From assembly GCF_024438035.1 (NCBI RefSeq), contig NZ_JANFQF010000028.1:1-64000 (forward strand): a DNA stretch of 64,000 nt, in the 5' to 3' direction. Position 1 is the stretch's first letter. Every line of letters starts with the position of its first letter. Source of the DNA: Rhodococcus tibetensis (GTDB lineage: Bacteria > Actinomycetota > Actinomycetes > Mycobacteriales > Mycobacteriaceae). The notes beneath the pieces are model-generated. The model had not been told where the DNA came from. It searched no databases and was given only the letters and a program-made list of their open reading frames with translations. Below, piece by piece: positions 42,846-51,941 of this stretch. A program made the position numbers and the translations under genes.

Positions 42846-43964
42846 ATGGATACGGTGGTCGTCATGGCGGAACGCGGTGCTCGTCCCAAAGTCCCCGTAG
42901 TGCGCAGATTCATGCTGCGCGCCGTGCGGCACTTGTTCAGCCCCCTTCGACCGGACGACTATCTGGAACTGATCAATCCGCTGTGGACCACCCGCGAATT
43001 GCGGGGACGGGTGGAGCGAGTCGAGCCAGCCAGCGCGGACTCCGCCACCGTGGTGATCCGTCCTCAGTACGAATGGTTCGGGCACGAAGCCGGGCAGTAC
43101 GTGCGCCTCGGCGTCGTCCTCGACGGGGTCTACTACTGGCGCGCCTACTCGCTCACCTCGGACCCCGACCCGGACGACGGCCTGATCAGCATCACCCCCA
43201 AGTTGGTGGAAAGCGGCAAAGTGTCGCCGTACCTCGTCCGCGACATCCGCCCCGGAGACATCGTGCGTCTCGGTGAGGTCGAGGGCACGTTCACCCTCCC
43301 GGATCCGTTGCCCGAAAAAATGCTCTTCATCAGCGCAGGCAGTGGCATCACACCGATCATCAGTATGTTGCGCAGCCTCGACCACAAGAAGGCGGTCGAC
43401 GACGTTGTCGTCTCGCACTCGGCACGGACCGAGGAACAGGTCATGTTCGATTCGACGCTCCGGGATCTCGACCGCCGGCACGACGGGTTCCAGCTGGTGC
43501 TACGCCTCACCGGGAAGCAGGGCCGGCTGACGCCGGATGCGCTCGACGAAGTCTGCCCCGACTGGCGCGAACGCGAGGTGTTCGCGTCGGGCCCGGGCGA
43601 GATGCTCGATCAGCTGGTCGAGTATTGGAACGACCAGGGTGACCCGAAGCGGCTGCACATGGAACGCTTCCAACCCGTCATCGGTGGCGACGACGCCGGC
43701 GGCGAGGGTGGTGAAGTCCACTTCGCGGACAGCGACGTGAAGACCGAAGTCGACGGAGGTACACCGATCCTCGTGGCCGGTGAGAACGCCGGCTTGAAAC
43801 TCCCGTTCGGTTGCCGCATCGGGATCTGCCACACGTGTGTCGGGACTTTGAAGTCCGGCCGACTCCGCGACCTGCGAACCGGGGCCGTGGTCGACGACGC
43901 CGCCGGACAGGCGGTCCGCACGTGTGTCCACACCGCAGAAGGTGACATCGAGATCGAGCTGTGA
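42846..43964 (+). CDS. Ferredoxin reductase with C-terminal 2Fe-2S domain (Rv3230c-like)
   Basis: A 372-residue electron-transfer protein. Order: FAD domain with Arg-Ala-Tyr-Ser-Leu-Thr-Ser, NAD domain with Ile-Ser-Ala-Gly-Ser-Gly-Ile-Thr-Pro, and C-terminal plant-type ferredoxin Gly-Cys-Arg-Ile-Gly-Ile-Cys-His-Thr-Cys with the fourth Cys in Arg-Thr-Cys-Val-His. This matches the mycobacterial reductase partner of the acyl-CoA desaturase DesA3 (Rv3230c with Rv3229c). The desaturase gene follows after 20 nt with a strong ribosome-binding site in the gap, so they probably function together: NADPH to reductase to desaturase. Confidence 0.92.
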   Translation: MDTVVVMAERGARPKVPVVRRFMLRAVRHLFSPLRPDDYLELINPLWTTRELRGRVERVEPASADSATVVIRPQYEWFGHEAGQYVRLGVVLDGVYYWRAYSLTSDPDPDDGLISITPKLVESGKVSPYLVRDIRPGDIVRLGEVEGTFTLPDPLPEKMLFISAGSGITPIISMLRSLDHKKAVDDVVVSHSARTEEQVMFDSTLRDLDRRHDGFQLVLRLTGKQGRLTPDALDEVCPDWREREVFASGPGEMLDQLVEYWNDQGDPKRLHMERFQPVIGGDDAGGEGGEVHFADSDVKTEVDGGTPILVAGENAGLKLPFGCRIGICHTCVGTLKSGRLRDLRTGAVVDDAAGQAVRTCVHTAEGDIEIEL

Positions 43965-43984
43965 AGATAAGGAAGGACCTGCTG

Positions 43985-45370
43985 GTGAGCATTGACATCG
44001 AGAGCCCGCTCGCACATCTGAGTGACGAGACCATCGAGGCGCTCGGACGCGAGTTCGACGCCATCCACGACGAGATCTACGCCGATCTCGGAGAGCGTGA
44101 CCGCAAGTACATCAAGTCCGTCATCGCCGCACAGCGCCAGTTGGCCGTCGCCGGCCGCGTCCTGTTGCTCGGCTCGGTGAACAAACCTGCCTGGCTGGCC
44201 GGAACTGCCTGTCTGGGAATGGCGAAGATTCTCGAGAACATGGAAATCGGCCACAACGTGATGCACGGCCAGTGGGACTGGATGAACGACCCCTATATTC
44301 ATTCGTCCACGTGGGACTGGGACACGGCGTCGACGGCGAAAGCGTGGAAGCACTCGCACAACTACATCCACCACACGTACACCAATATCCGCGGTAAGGA
44401 CAAAGACCTCGGATACGAGATCATGCGGATCGACCCGAAGCAGCGGTGGCATCCCGTCTATCTCGCCCAGCCGTTCTACAACGTTCTGCTGATGGCGTTC
44501 TTCGAGTGGGGTGTCGCGCTCCACGACATGGACCTCGAGGCGGTCCGCTCCGGTGAGAAGTCGTGGAAGGAAGTGTGGCAGGACCTCAAGGGGATCGGTG
44601 GTAAGGCTCGCGCCCAGGTCGTCAAGGACTATGTCGGCTGGCCTCTGATTAGCGCAGGCGCGTTCGGACTCGCGCAACTCACCACCCGCGGGCGACTCGG
44701 GCAGCCGGCGATGTCGAGGGTGGGCCGACTGCTACGCGGGAAGCGGGCCCGCGGCCGGTTGTCGTCGGTCGCGGACGTGTTCGACCGCACGTTACCCGGG
44801 ATGGAGCGGACCTTTCTCGCCACCGCGCTGGCCGACTTCACCGCCAACATCATCCGCAACGTGTGGGCGCACGGCATCATCTTCTGCGGCCACTTCCCCG
44901 ATCAGACGTACACCTTCAGCGAGAAGGAGGCGGAGGACGAAACTCGTGGTGGCTGGTACGTACGTCAGCTGGTCGGCGCCGCCAACATCGACGGCAGCCC
45001 GCTGTTCCACATCATCAGCGGAAACCTCGGGTACCAGGTCGAGCACCACCTCTATCCGGACATGCCGAGCACCCGCTATTCCGAGGTGGCGCCGAAGGTG
45101 AAGGACATCTGCGAACGGTACCAATTGCCGTACAACTCAGGGCCTTTGATGCAGCAGTGGGGCATGGTGCACCGGACGATCCTGCGGTTGGCGTTTCCGG
45201 GCGGCAAGCCGCGTCCGAAGCCAGGGCCGTACCGCGGGGAAAAGGGTACCGACGCCGGCAAGCGAAGCGAAGCGGCGGCGTTCCGTAACCGCGTGCCTGC
45301 CGACCACCCTGTCGCCGGACCCGAACACGACTCCGGCGGAGTGGAAGTGTCGCCGCCACCGCGGGACTGA
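43985..45370 (+). CDS. Acyl-CoA desaturase (DesA3-like)
   Basis: A 461-residue membrane di-iron enzyme introducing a double bond into fatty acyl-CoA. Histidine boxes are His-Asn-Val-Met-His, His-Asn-Tyr-Ile-His-His and Gln-Val-Glu-His-His, with Gly-His-Phe-Pro-Asp in between. The GTG at 43985 is chosen for AAGGAAGG about 8 nt upstream; an earlier GTG at 43961 overlaps the reductase stop. It forms a two-gene unit with the reductase. The C-terminal 60 residues are hydrophilic and longer than in the paralogue at 46792. Confidence 0.92.
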   Translation: MSIDIESPLAHLSDETIEALGREFDAIHDEIYADLGERDRKYIKSVIAAQRQLAVAGRVLLLGSVNKPAWLAGTACLGMAKILENMEIGHNVMHGQWDWMNDPYIHSSTWDWDTASTAKAWKHSHNYIHHTYTNIRGKDKDLGYEIMRIDPKQRWHPVYLAQPFYNVLLMAFFEWGVALHDMDLEAVRSGEKSWKEVWQDLKGIGGKARAQVVKDYVGWPLISAGAFGLAQLTTRGRLGQPAMSRVGRLLRGKRARGRLSSVADVFDRTLPGMERTFLATALADFTANIIRNVWAHGIIFCGHFPDQTYTFSEKEAEDETRGGWYVRQLVGAANIDGSPLFHIISGNLGYQVEHHLYPDMPSTRYSEVAPKVKDICERYQLPYNSGPLMQQWGMVHRTILRLAFPGGKPRPKPGPYRGEKGTDAGKRSEAAAFRNRVPADHPVAGPEHDSGGVEVSPPPRD

Positions 45371-45438
45371 CAGGCCGGCGCGCCGGGTGCCGTAGTTCAC
45401 GTTGGACGCCTACCCCGTGTCTCGGACGCCAATGACGT

Positions 45439-46146
45439 TCAGGTACGCGTGGACGGATCTTCACCGCTACGCAGCGGTGGCAGGTGCTCGATGGCGCCGG
45501 CGACCGTCGCGAGGGCTTGGCTCGTACGACGGCACCCCGCCGCCAACGGGGACGGCGCCCGGCGTGATACGTGATCCAGACGGTCCCGCGAACGATCCAA
45601 CCCGGTCAGCGGGAGAGCGGCGAGGGCATTACCCGGCAATCGCCGGGCGACCGTCGGATGCGGCCGGGTAGGAGCCGTGTATCGAACCACCTGCCACATC
45701 CGTCCCACCCGGCGTAGTGCGCGTGGATCCAGCGCTTCCTGCAGTTTCGGAAGGAGAACGTCTTCCTCGTCACGTACGTCTTGCCGGAGTAGTTCGGTGA
45801 TCTCGGCGAACAGTTGATGATGTTCGGAGGTATCCGGGTCGAGGGTATCGAGTTTCGTGAACAGCTCGTTGATCTCCTGATGTTCCTGTTCGATTTCCAG
45901 TGTCAGCTTCTCACCGTCCCGAAGTGTGCGGCGCGCCAGCGGCCATAACACGGCTTCCTCCGCGAACGCGTGCGGAAAAACGAGACGGCACAAAGACGTC
46001 AGTTCATCCTGACGTCGGTTGCCGCTGCACTTGTCGATGCGCTGGAGTAGTACATCGAGTTCTCGGTGGTCTCGTCGCTGGAGGGTCAGGACACTGTGGG
46101 GGCCACCGAGTTCGGTTTCACTCTGGTCGGCAAGGGGCCGTGGCAT
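45439..46146 (-). CDS. Hemerythrin HHE cation-binding domain protein
   Basis: A 235-residue protein. Residues 20-160 contain the hemerythrin iron ligands: Arg-Arg-Asp-His-Arg-Glu, His-Ala-Phe-Ala-Glu-Glu, Glu-Gln-Glu-His-Gln-Glu-Ile, and Asp-Glu-Glu (Val-Arg-Asp-Glu-Glu-Asp). These bind a di-iron centre for O2 or stress sensing. The C-terminal 70 residues are Arg/Pro-rich and lack a known domain. ATG at 46146 with GGAGAA upstream. It lies tail-to-tail with the desaturase. Confidence 0.85.
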   Translation of the reverse strand: MPRPLADQSETELGGPHSVLTLQRRDHRELDVLLQRIDKCSGNRRQDELTSLCRLVFPHAFAEEAVLWPLARRTLRDGEKLTLEIEQEHQEINELFTKLDTLDPDTSEHHQLFAEITELLRQDVRDEEDVLLPKLQEALDPRALRRVGRMWQVVRYTAPTRPHPTVARRLPGNALAALPLTGLDRSRDRLDHVSRRAPSPLAAGCRRTSQALATVAGAIEHLPPLRSGEDPSTRT

Positions 46147-46791
46147 CGTTGTTCTCCTTCTCGGGCGTTCTGCAGTGTGCCGAACGCCTACCCCCACGTC
46201 GGAAACACAAACTACTCTTGTTTACCTCGACGTCGTTGCAGCGCGCCGCGGGTTCGGGTTTCCTCGCCGCTGTCGACACCCCCGGCGCTTCGATCGCCGA
46301 GCTGTTGTGGGTGTTCTACCCGTACGCTCTGCTCACCGTCGGATCCAGGGTGAGCGTTCCCGTGCGGCGCACGCTTCCGACCCGACGCACTCACCTGAGG
46401 GTGTTGGCCCGTTCATCAGTCACGAGCTGAGTGCTCGTCAAGTCGGCCAAGTCTGCTCGACCATCGTCACGTCTGAAACATTTGTGCAATTGAGGGCGGT
46501 GTGTACGTCGCCCCGGCGGATACTCGTTCGAGAACATCGTCCCCGGCCGATCCGGTGGCCTCACTCCCCGGAGCTCCCACGGCACACAGAGTTCGGGTCC
46601 GGAAGGTGACGACCTGCATCGAGTGATCGGGTGACCGCCGATCCCTGACTGGTCAGGCCACCCCTCGGAAAGCACATAAACCGCCTTCCGCCCTGACAGA
46701 TTCGGCTCGACATCGTTGACCTGGGTCAGAGCGTCCCCGCGAGATTCTCGAACGGTCGCCAATGCTCGAGTGGCACCACGGTGCGGCAATG
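46147..46791. other. Intergenic region without recognised gene
   Basis: 645 bp between the hemerythrin start and the end of the second desaturase. Open frames on the plus strand (for example 46019-46609) are out of register with good codon use and lack ribosome-binding sites. No RNA gene or array seen. Confidence 0.5.
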
Positions 46792-48000
46792 TCAGACTCC
46801 CACACGGTCGCGGATTGCTGTCAACAGCCCGCGGCGCACGCCCGTGGCCGGGTCGATCCGCGGCCTGGGATCGGTGAACTTGCGTTCCGACGCGGTTTCG
46901 GGCGCGTCGTCGGCGGTCGCTTGCAGAAACTGGTTCGGCAGCGCCAGCTTGGCGATGGTGCGCCAGGACTGCAGGTACTGAACGGGCAGCGATCCGGTCG
47001 TGTAGGGCAGGTCGTACCTTTCGCACAGCGCACGCACGCGCACGGATATTTCGCGCAGCCGGTTGCTCGGCAGATCGGGGAACAGGTGATGCTCGATCTG
47101 GTAGCAGAGGTTGCCGCTCATGAACTCCACGACCGGCCCCGCCTCGAAATTCGCGCTGCCGAGCATCTGGCGCAGGTACCACTGCCCCCGCGTTTCGTCC
47201 TCCACGTCGGCCTCGGTGAACTTCTCCGCGCCGTCGGGAAAATGCCCGCAGAAGATGACCATGTTGGTCCAGACGTTGCGGATCATGTTCGCCGTCAGGT
47301 TCGCGGTGAACGTGGACAGGAACGCCGGACCGGTCAGTGCCGGGTAGACGAGATAGTCCTTGGCGATCTGCTTGCCGACCTTCTCGAGCACCTCGCGGCC
47401 TCTGCGCACGAACTCGACACGATCGACACCGCCCTTGGCTACCTTGCCCAGCTCCAAGTGCTGGAACGCCACGCCGTACTCGAAGAACAGTTGCAACAGC
47501 AGGTTGTAGACAGGATTGCCGACGCTCCACGGCTGCCAGCGCTGATCGCGGGTGACGCGAAGCAGGCCGTAGCCCACATCGTCGTCCATCCCGAGCACAT
47601 TGGTGTACTTGTGATGGATGTAGTTGTGGGTCTGCTTCCAATGCTCTGACACTCCGGCAATGTCCCACTCCCACGACGACGAGTGGATCTCCGGATCGTT
47701 CATCCAATCCCACTGACCGTGCATGACGTTGTGGCCGAGCTCCATGTTCTCGACGATCTTGGCGGTGCCGAGCAGCGCCGTGCCGGCAAGCCAGGCCGGG
47801 GGAAACCAACTCGCGAACAACACTGCGCGACCACCCGTTTCGAGGGACCGCTGTAGCCGGATCGTGGTGTGAATGTACCGGGCGTCCCGCTCGCCACGCG
47901 AGGCTTCGATATCACGCCGGATCGTGTCGAACTCGCCGCAAAGCGCCTCGACATCCGCTTCGGTCAGGTGGGCATAGTCCGTAACATCGGAAATCGCCAT
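46792..48000 (-). CDS. Acyl-CoA desaturase (paralogue of the DesA3-like enzyme)
   Basis: A 402-residue di-iron desaturase with the same boxes: His-Asn-Val-Met-His, His-Asn-Tyr-Ile-His-His, Gly-His-Phe-Pro-Asp, Gln-Ile-Glu-His-His. It shares long blocks with the protein at 43985 but lacks its extended tail. It has no dedicated reductase gene beside it and may use the reductase at 42846. A tandem pair of small palindromes immediately upstream (48013-48040) is likely its operator. Confidence 0.92.
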   Translation of the reverse strand: MAISDVTDYAHLTEADVEALCGEFDTIRRDIEASRGERDARYIHTTIRLQRSLETGGRAVLFASWFPPAWLAGTALLGTAKIVENMELGHNVMHGQWDWMNDPEIHSSSWEWDIAGVSEHWKQTHNYIHHKYTNVLGMDDDVGYGLLRVTRDQRWQPWSVGNPVYNLLLQLFFEYGVAFQHLELGKVAKGGVDRVEFVRRGREVLEKVGKQIAKDYLVYPALTGPAFLSTFTANLTANMIRNVWTNMVIFCGHFPDGAEKFTEADVEDETRGQWYLRQMLGSANFEAGPVVEFMSGNLCYQIEHHLFPDLPSNRLREISVRVRALCERYDLPYTTGSLPVQYLQSWRTIAKLALPNQFLQATADDAPETASERKFTDPRPRIDPATGVRRGLLTAIRDRVGV

Positions 48001-48012
48001 GAGTCAACGCTA

Positions 48013-48040
48013 GCGTAGGTTACGCAATCGTAGGTTACGC
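48013..48040. promoter_or_regulatory. Tandem palindromic operator upstream of desaturase
   Basis: GCGTA-GGT-TACGC at 48013-48025 (perfect 5-3-5 palindrome) is followed by TCGTA-GGT-TACGC at 48028-48040. The 12-bp CGTAGGTTACGC is thus repeated exactly with a 15-bp period. It lies 13-40 nt upstream of the minus-strand desaturase ATG, a good repressor position. Confidence 0.65.
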
Positions 48041-48889
48041 GCAGATGAGATGTGAGTTAGCTGGAACGGTACTTGCTTCCTCCGTGCGGGCATTCCGGCG
48101 GCGACCGGCGGGAACCGGGGAAATGCCGACTGATGTCCAGTCGAGGAACCCGCGCCGGGACGAAGGGGCGTCCCAGCGGCAGTTCGCCCTCGTTCCGTAA
48201 GCGGATCCCTCTGTGGGACAGATTGGGCGGTCATGTCGCCATACCGAAATGAACTCGTACCACGGCCCGCCGATGTGAGTTGCGGTGAAATCGTCGAATC
48301 CGGCAGGCGTACCGCTCGGGGAGTAAGCCCACCCGCTGCTCGCCGTCAGGCCGAGTCCTCCGTCCTTGATGAAGTAGACGACGCCATCGCCCGACATGGC
48401 GGTGCGCATATCGAACCGGCCGATCTCGAGCTGGCTGTGGAGCGGCTCCGGATCGGCCAGCAACTCGCGCGCTACCTGCTCGAACTCGGGACGTGTGTCG
48501 TCGAACGACGACCGTGGCGCGAGCGGCACCGTGGCGACAGCGAGGAGTACGACCGCCGGTGCGGGCACGATCCACCATGACCACCGCCGGTCCGCGCCGA
48601 TGACATACAGCGTCCGCACTGTCCACACCAGCCCGACGACGGCGAGGACCAGCAACGCCGCTGCACCAAACAACAGAGGATCGGCCCAACCCGAGCTGCC
48701 GTAGCGAGAGGGCCACCAGTCGTAGTAGATGCACACCAAGATCAGGATTGGGACCACGATGAAGGCCAAGTGGATCGGTCCGGGAGGCTTGTTCGGCTTG
48801 TCGTAGCTGATCAGCGCAATCAGCCTCGACGGCCTCCTCGCCTCCGAACTGCGCGAGAACGTCAAGGCCGCCGCCCGCGCCTCCGGCAC
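48035..48889 (-). pseudogene. Membrane protein gene, 5' end lost
   Basis: The frame encodes two or three hydrophobic helices (Leu-Ala-Phe-Ile-Val-Val-Pro-Ile-Leu-Ile-Leu-Val-Cys-Ile and a later Leu-Leu-Phe-Gly-Ala-Ala-Ala-Leu-Leu-Val) followed by a soluble domain with Asp-Gly-Val-Val-Tyr-Phe-Ile-Lys-Asp-Gly-Gly-Leu-Gly and Gly-Pro-Trp-Tyr-Glu-Phe. I do not recognise the family. There is no plausible start near 48829, and the in-frame ATG at 48889 lies inside the RAMP-like remnant read on the other strand. The gene therefore seems to have lost its beginning at a junction near 48810. Confidence 0.55.
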
Positions 48890-49424
48890 CGACTACACCC
48901 CCTACAGCCCCGACACCCTGCCGGAGGACCTGGAGCTGCCGCTGGCCCGCTGCACCGGAGACGGTGACAAGGGATGGCATTGGGCTGCGACCTTCGCCTA
49001 CCCGGAGGACGAGATCCCGGGCCCGCACGTGCAGATCTCCTCGCGCCGATCGTGTCGATCGGGAAGAAACGCAGCGCCGGCCACGGCCACATCCTCGACT
49101 GGACCATCACCGAGCACCCCGGCGCCGACCGATGGGAGTACGCGCACCTGCACCCCGACGGCACCTTCGGCCGCACCGCCACCCCGGGCTGCCTGCACGA
49201 GCGGGAGGTCCGAACAGGTGGGGGCGGGCAGATGGGGTTGCGGCCGCCGTACATGCATCCGGGTTGCGCCGACAGGTGTTTCTGCCGGCCCGCTGATCCC
49301 TGCCAGGGCGCGAACAGGAAGGGACGTGTCATCAGCACGCGGACAAAGAAGCAAGGTGGGCTGCGGGCCAAGAAGCCGCGTGCGGTCTTCGCCCCCTGTA
49401 CTCGAGGGCCAAACGTGGAGTAAA
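48813..49424 (+). pseudogene. Possible type IV CRISPR-associated Csf3/Cas5-like (RAMP) remnant
   Basis: Reads Ile-Ser-Leu-Asp-Gly-Leu-Leu-Ala and, further on, Pro-Leu-Ala-Arg-Cys...Gly-Trp-His-Trp-Ala-Ala, then after a frame change near 49040 continues Ile-Val-Ser-Ile-Gly-Lys-Lys-Arg-Ser-Ala-Gly-His-Gly-His-Ile-Leu-Asp-Trp and Gly-Thr-Phe-Gly-Arg-Thr-Ala-Thr-Pro-Gly-Cys-Leu. An N-terminal Leu-Asp-Gly-Leu-Leu-Ala plus a Gly-rich Gly-Lys-Lys-x-x-x-Gly-x-Gly-x-Ile loop is the usual pattern of Cas5/Csf3-type RAMP proteins. The C-terminus has several Cys (Cys-x3-Cys-x-Cys). Without a start codon and with a frameshift it is not functional. The family call is tentative. Confidence 0.25.
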
Positions 49425-49971
49425 TACCGCTCCTCGATCGGCGGATCGTGGTCCTCGCCCAGTGCCTTTTCCGGTTCACCTCGTGAGCGCGGACTCGATA
49501 AAATCCAGCACCTCTCGATGTCACCGATCGGTGAAAAATGCCAGGTACGTCAGCGGCGAGCGGGTAGTAGTTGCCGGCTGCCGCCCTTGTGAATGCGCTC
49601 AACGCGCGGAACCCGATCTCTTCGACTGTCTCCCATTCCTTCTGCGGGCAAGCCCTCCGTGTGTTCGCGCCCGTATGCGGGTATGACTCATAGATTCGGT
49701 GTAGTCCGTACCCACTGTTGGGCTTTCCCAGAAGGCCCGAGTTCTGGGCCCATAGAACATGGTCGAGGAGTTAAGGCCTCAGCACTGCCCCGGCATTTAT
49801 TTCGAGGATCGAGCGGCCCTGGGGGGCACGCAGCCGACGTTGTTGATCGCGGTGGCGCCGTCGCAGCGTACTTGCGGATACACGAACGTCTCGGTGGTCG
49901 TTTCCTACGCTATGAGCAAGTTCGAAGTGTCGAAGTTAGGGGTCGCGTGAGCAAGTATCGGGCGTATAGAG
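49425..49971. other. Border region of the PKS-NRPS cluster
   Basis: 547 bp downstream of the free carrier-protein gene (minus strand). I see no intact gene. Composition is lower in GC than its neighbours in parts, consistent with decayed DNA at the edge of an acquired cluster. Confidence 0.4.
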
Positions 49972-50244
49972 TCACAAATCGCCAGTGCCGCCCGCAGCCT
50001 GAGCAGCCAGTTCAGTATGTATCCGTTCGGATTGTCCATGCAGAGTCGGGTCGTCGAGCAACCAACTGAGCTTGTAGTCGATCCCGAACTCACGCTCGAC
50101 CCGTTCGACCAGTCGGACAGCCAGGATTGAGGTTCCACCCAGTCCGAAGAAGCTATCGTCACGGTTAATGGGGATGGCCTCCCCGAAGAGGCGCTGCCAA
50201 AGTTCGACCAAGGCATCCTCAATCGAATTGTTGTTTTGAGTCAC
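49972..50244 (-). CDS. Free-standing peptidyl/acyl carrier protein
   Basis: A 90-residue carrier protein. The phosphopantetheine site is Ser39 in Asp-Asp-Ser-Phe-Phe-Gly-Leu-Gly-Gly-Thr-Ser-Ile-Leu-Ala, the typical PCP motif. GTG at 50244 follows AGAGAGG. It is the last gene of the minus-strand cluster, 34 nt after the acyl-CoA-dehydrogenase-like gene, and could carry the substrate of that enzyme. No separate adenylation gene is present in the window to load it. Confidence 0.9.
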   Translation of the reverse strand: MTQNNNSIEDALVELWQRLFGEAIPINRDDSFFGLGGTSILAVRLVERVEREFGIDYKLSWLLDDPTLHGQSERIHTELAAQAAGGTGDL

Positions 50245-50278
50245 AGGGTTGCCTCTCTGCAGGTAGATGGCGGGCGGC

Positions 50279-51388
50279 TCAAGAAAGAACGAGCCGCCCG
50301 CCGTTGTAGTAGTTGAGCAACGCAGGAATTCCGTCTCGAGTGCCCCCGGGGTGGAAGGCAAGTGCTCGAGCGGCGGCCGCAGCCCGGAAGTTGTCGGGAG
50401 TGGCATGTATGCCCAGCACTCGCAGTGCGTGACTGGTTGACTCTCGGATTGCGCGCTGTGCCGCCACGCGGCAGATGATGCCGTCGGCCAGGGCGGACTG
50501 CCCGCGGTCCCCGGCGTCCACGCGTTGCGCGAGCCCACGTACAGCTAGGTAGGCCCCTTCGAGCATCGCTATGGAGTCGAGGACCGTTTCGATGCCGGCT
50601 CCCGGTGCATTCGCGGCTGCCTCGACCAGTCCGCTTGCGGCTCCCAAGTATGCTGCCGTGATTAGGATTTCAAACCAGATTAGGTTCGCGCTGGCTCCCT
50701 TCCCTGCGGTGTCCGCCCCGATCGGGATGATCGCCTCGGGAGGGACGTACACGTTCTTCAAACGGATCTCGTCGGTCTGCGAGGCGGCGAGTGCGTCGTT
50801 TAGCCACAGTTCGTGTCGGTGCAGATGCGGATGGTCGGCGTCAATGAGGAGGATTGCCATCTCTCCGGACATTGGGTGGCCGTCGGGTAGGCGGACCAGC
50901 ATGGAAAGAATGCCCATGTCCCATACCAATGAGCACGGCCGCTTGACCCCGTTGACGACCACACCGCTGTGGTGCTCGCGGACTTCGATTCCTGGATTGA
51001 AGACGCCGCCGGTTTGCTGTCCTTCTGCCCCGCAGGATGCAACCAGAAGTCGTTGCCGCGCAATGCGCTCGAGGATGGGCGCACGCAGTTCCGGTTGCAG
51101 TGTCTCGGCCAGCCAGGCAATCTTGTAGTGGTGCATGGTGGTTCCCACGGCCACCGATGCGCTACGACTGCCGAGGGCACGCATCACCTCGGTGGCTTGG
51201 GTTGCGTTCGCCCCCAAGCCACCGTGCTCTCGGGGTACCAGCAGTCCAGCGCCACCGGCTGCAGCAAAGTCCCGGATCACGCTGGATCCTCGGGCTTCGA
51301 GGTTCGCCGGTTCCTGACGAGAGAGCTGCTCGTCGAACCCGGGCAAGAGCCGTGCGAGTTGCTCACGCTCACGGTGCAGAAACGTCAT
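50279..51388 (-). CDS. Acyl-CoA (acyl carrier) dehydrogenase-like flavoprotein
   Basis: A 369-residue protein of the acyl-CoA dehydrogenase fold: N-terminal helices with Gly-Leu-Leu-Val-Pro-Arg-Glu-His-Gly-Gly-Leu-Gly-Ala, middle barrel with Asn-Gly-Val-Lys-Arg-Pro-Cys-Ser-Leu, and C-terminal bundle. The family's usual FAD-loop residues are weakly conserved. In natural-product clusters, such enzymes oxidise carrier-bound thioesters (for example prolyl-PCP). ATG at 51388 follows AGGAGG and overlaps the acetyltransferase gene by 20 nt. It is homologous to the shorter, more divergent protein at 53315. Confidence 0.8.
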   Translation of the reverse strand: MTFLHREREQLARLLPGFDEQLSRQEPANLEARGSSVIRDFAAAGGAGLLVPREHGGLGANATQATEVMRALGSRSASVAVGTTMHHYKIAWLAETLQPELRAPILERIARQRLLVASCGAEGQQTGGVFNPGIEVREHHSGVVVNGVKRPCSLVWDMGILSMLVRLPDGHPMSGEMAILLIDADHPHLHRHELWLNDALAASQTDEIRLKNVYVPPEAIIPIGADTAGKGASANLIWFEILITAAYLGAASGLVEAAANAPGAGIETVLDSIAMLEGAYLAVRGLAQRVDAGDRGQSALADGIICRVAAQRAIRESTSHALRVLGIHATPDNFRAAAAARALAFHPGGTRDGIPALLNYYNGGRLVLS

Positions 51389-51941
51389 GCCCACCTCCTG
51401 ATGTCGATTTCTCGATGTCTGGTGTGGCGATCGGTTCGAGCGACCGCACGAAGCAGACTCGATCAAGGCCTTTGCCGTCGTAGTCCGGTTGCACGTCGAA
51501 CCCGCCGGAGTGGGGACGGCCGGTGGCGACCTCGAACCCCAGGGCACGGTGGAATCCGATCGATCTGATGTTTCCTGGGCTAGTCACGCAGGACACCCTT
51601 GTCGCCCCTCGACTCGCGCACAATTCGAAGAAGCGCCGGTAGAGCCGTCCTCCAAGTCCGTGCCCGCGCAGATCGGGATGCACTCCGACGAAATGAATGT
51701 ACGCCTGGCCGGCGCGGGATTGAGACATGAAACCGATTAGGTAAGCGGCCACCTCGTCACGAGGGTCGGTGACGACCATGGAGATGTCCGCGAAGTGTTG
51801 GAAGAACAACCGTGGGAGGAGCAACATCCGTTGGTTCGCTGCTTGCGGATCACCCCAGTCGTCCCACCATGCGGTCAGTGTGCGATGGATGGGGAGGAAG
51901 TCGTCCTCCTCCAGGGGTCTGATCGGGTAGCCGCTGGTCAT
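51369..51941 (-). CDS. GNAT family N-acetyltransferase
   Basis: A 190-residue acyltransferase. Acetyl-CoA motif: Val-His-Pro-Asp-Leu-Arg-Gly-His-Gly-Leu-Gly-Gly-Arg-Leu (Arg-x-x-Gly-x-Gly/Ala type) near residues 90-103, preceded by Tyr-Ile-His-Phe-Val-Gly-Val and followed by Asn-Ile-Arg-Ser-Ile-Gly-Phe-His-Arg-Ala-Leu-Gly-Phe. ATGA overlap with the PIG-L gene. Its link to the deacetylase suggests modification of an amine of the pathway product or its self-protection (inference). Confidence 0.85.
   Translation of the reverse strand: MTSGYPIRPLEEDDFLPIHRTLTAWWDDWGDPQAANQRMLLLPRLFFQHFADISMVVTDPRDEVAAYLIGFMSQSRAGQAYIHFVGVHPDLRGHGLGGRLYRRFFELCASRGATRVSCVTSPGNIRSIGFHRALGFEVATGRPHSGGFDVQPDYDGKGLDRVCFVRSLEPIATPDIEKSTSGGGHDVSAP

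Noticed and set aside
48035-48889. Intact membrane protein gene
   Set aside because: Its only in-frame ATG lies inside a different coding remnant on the other strand and no start is seen at the natural N-terminus; treated as truncated.
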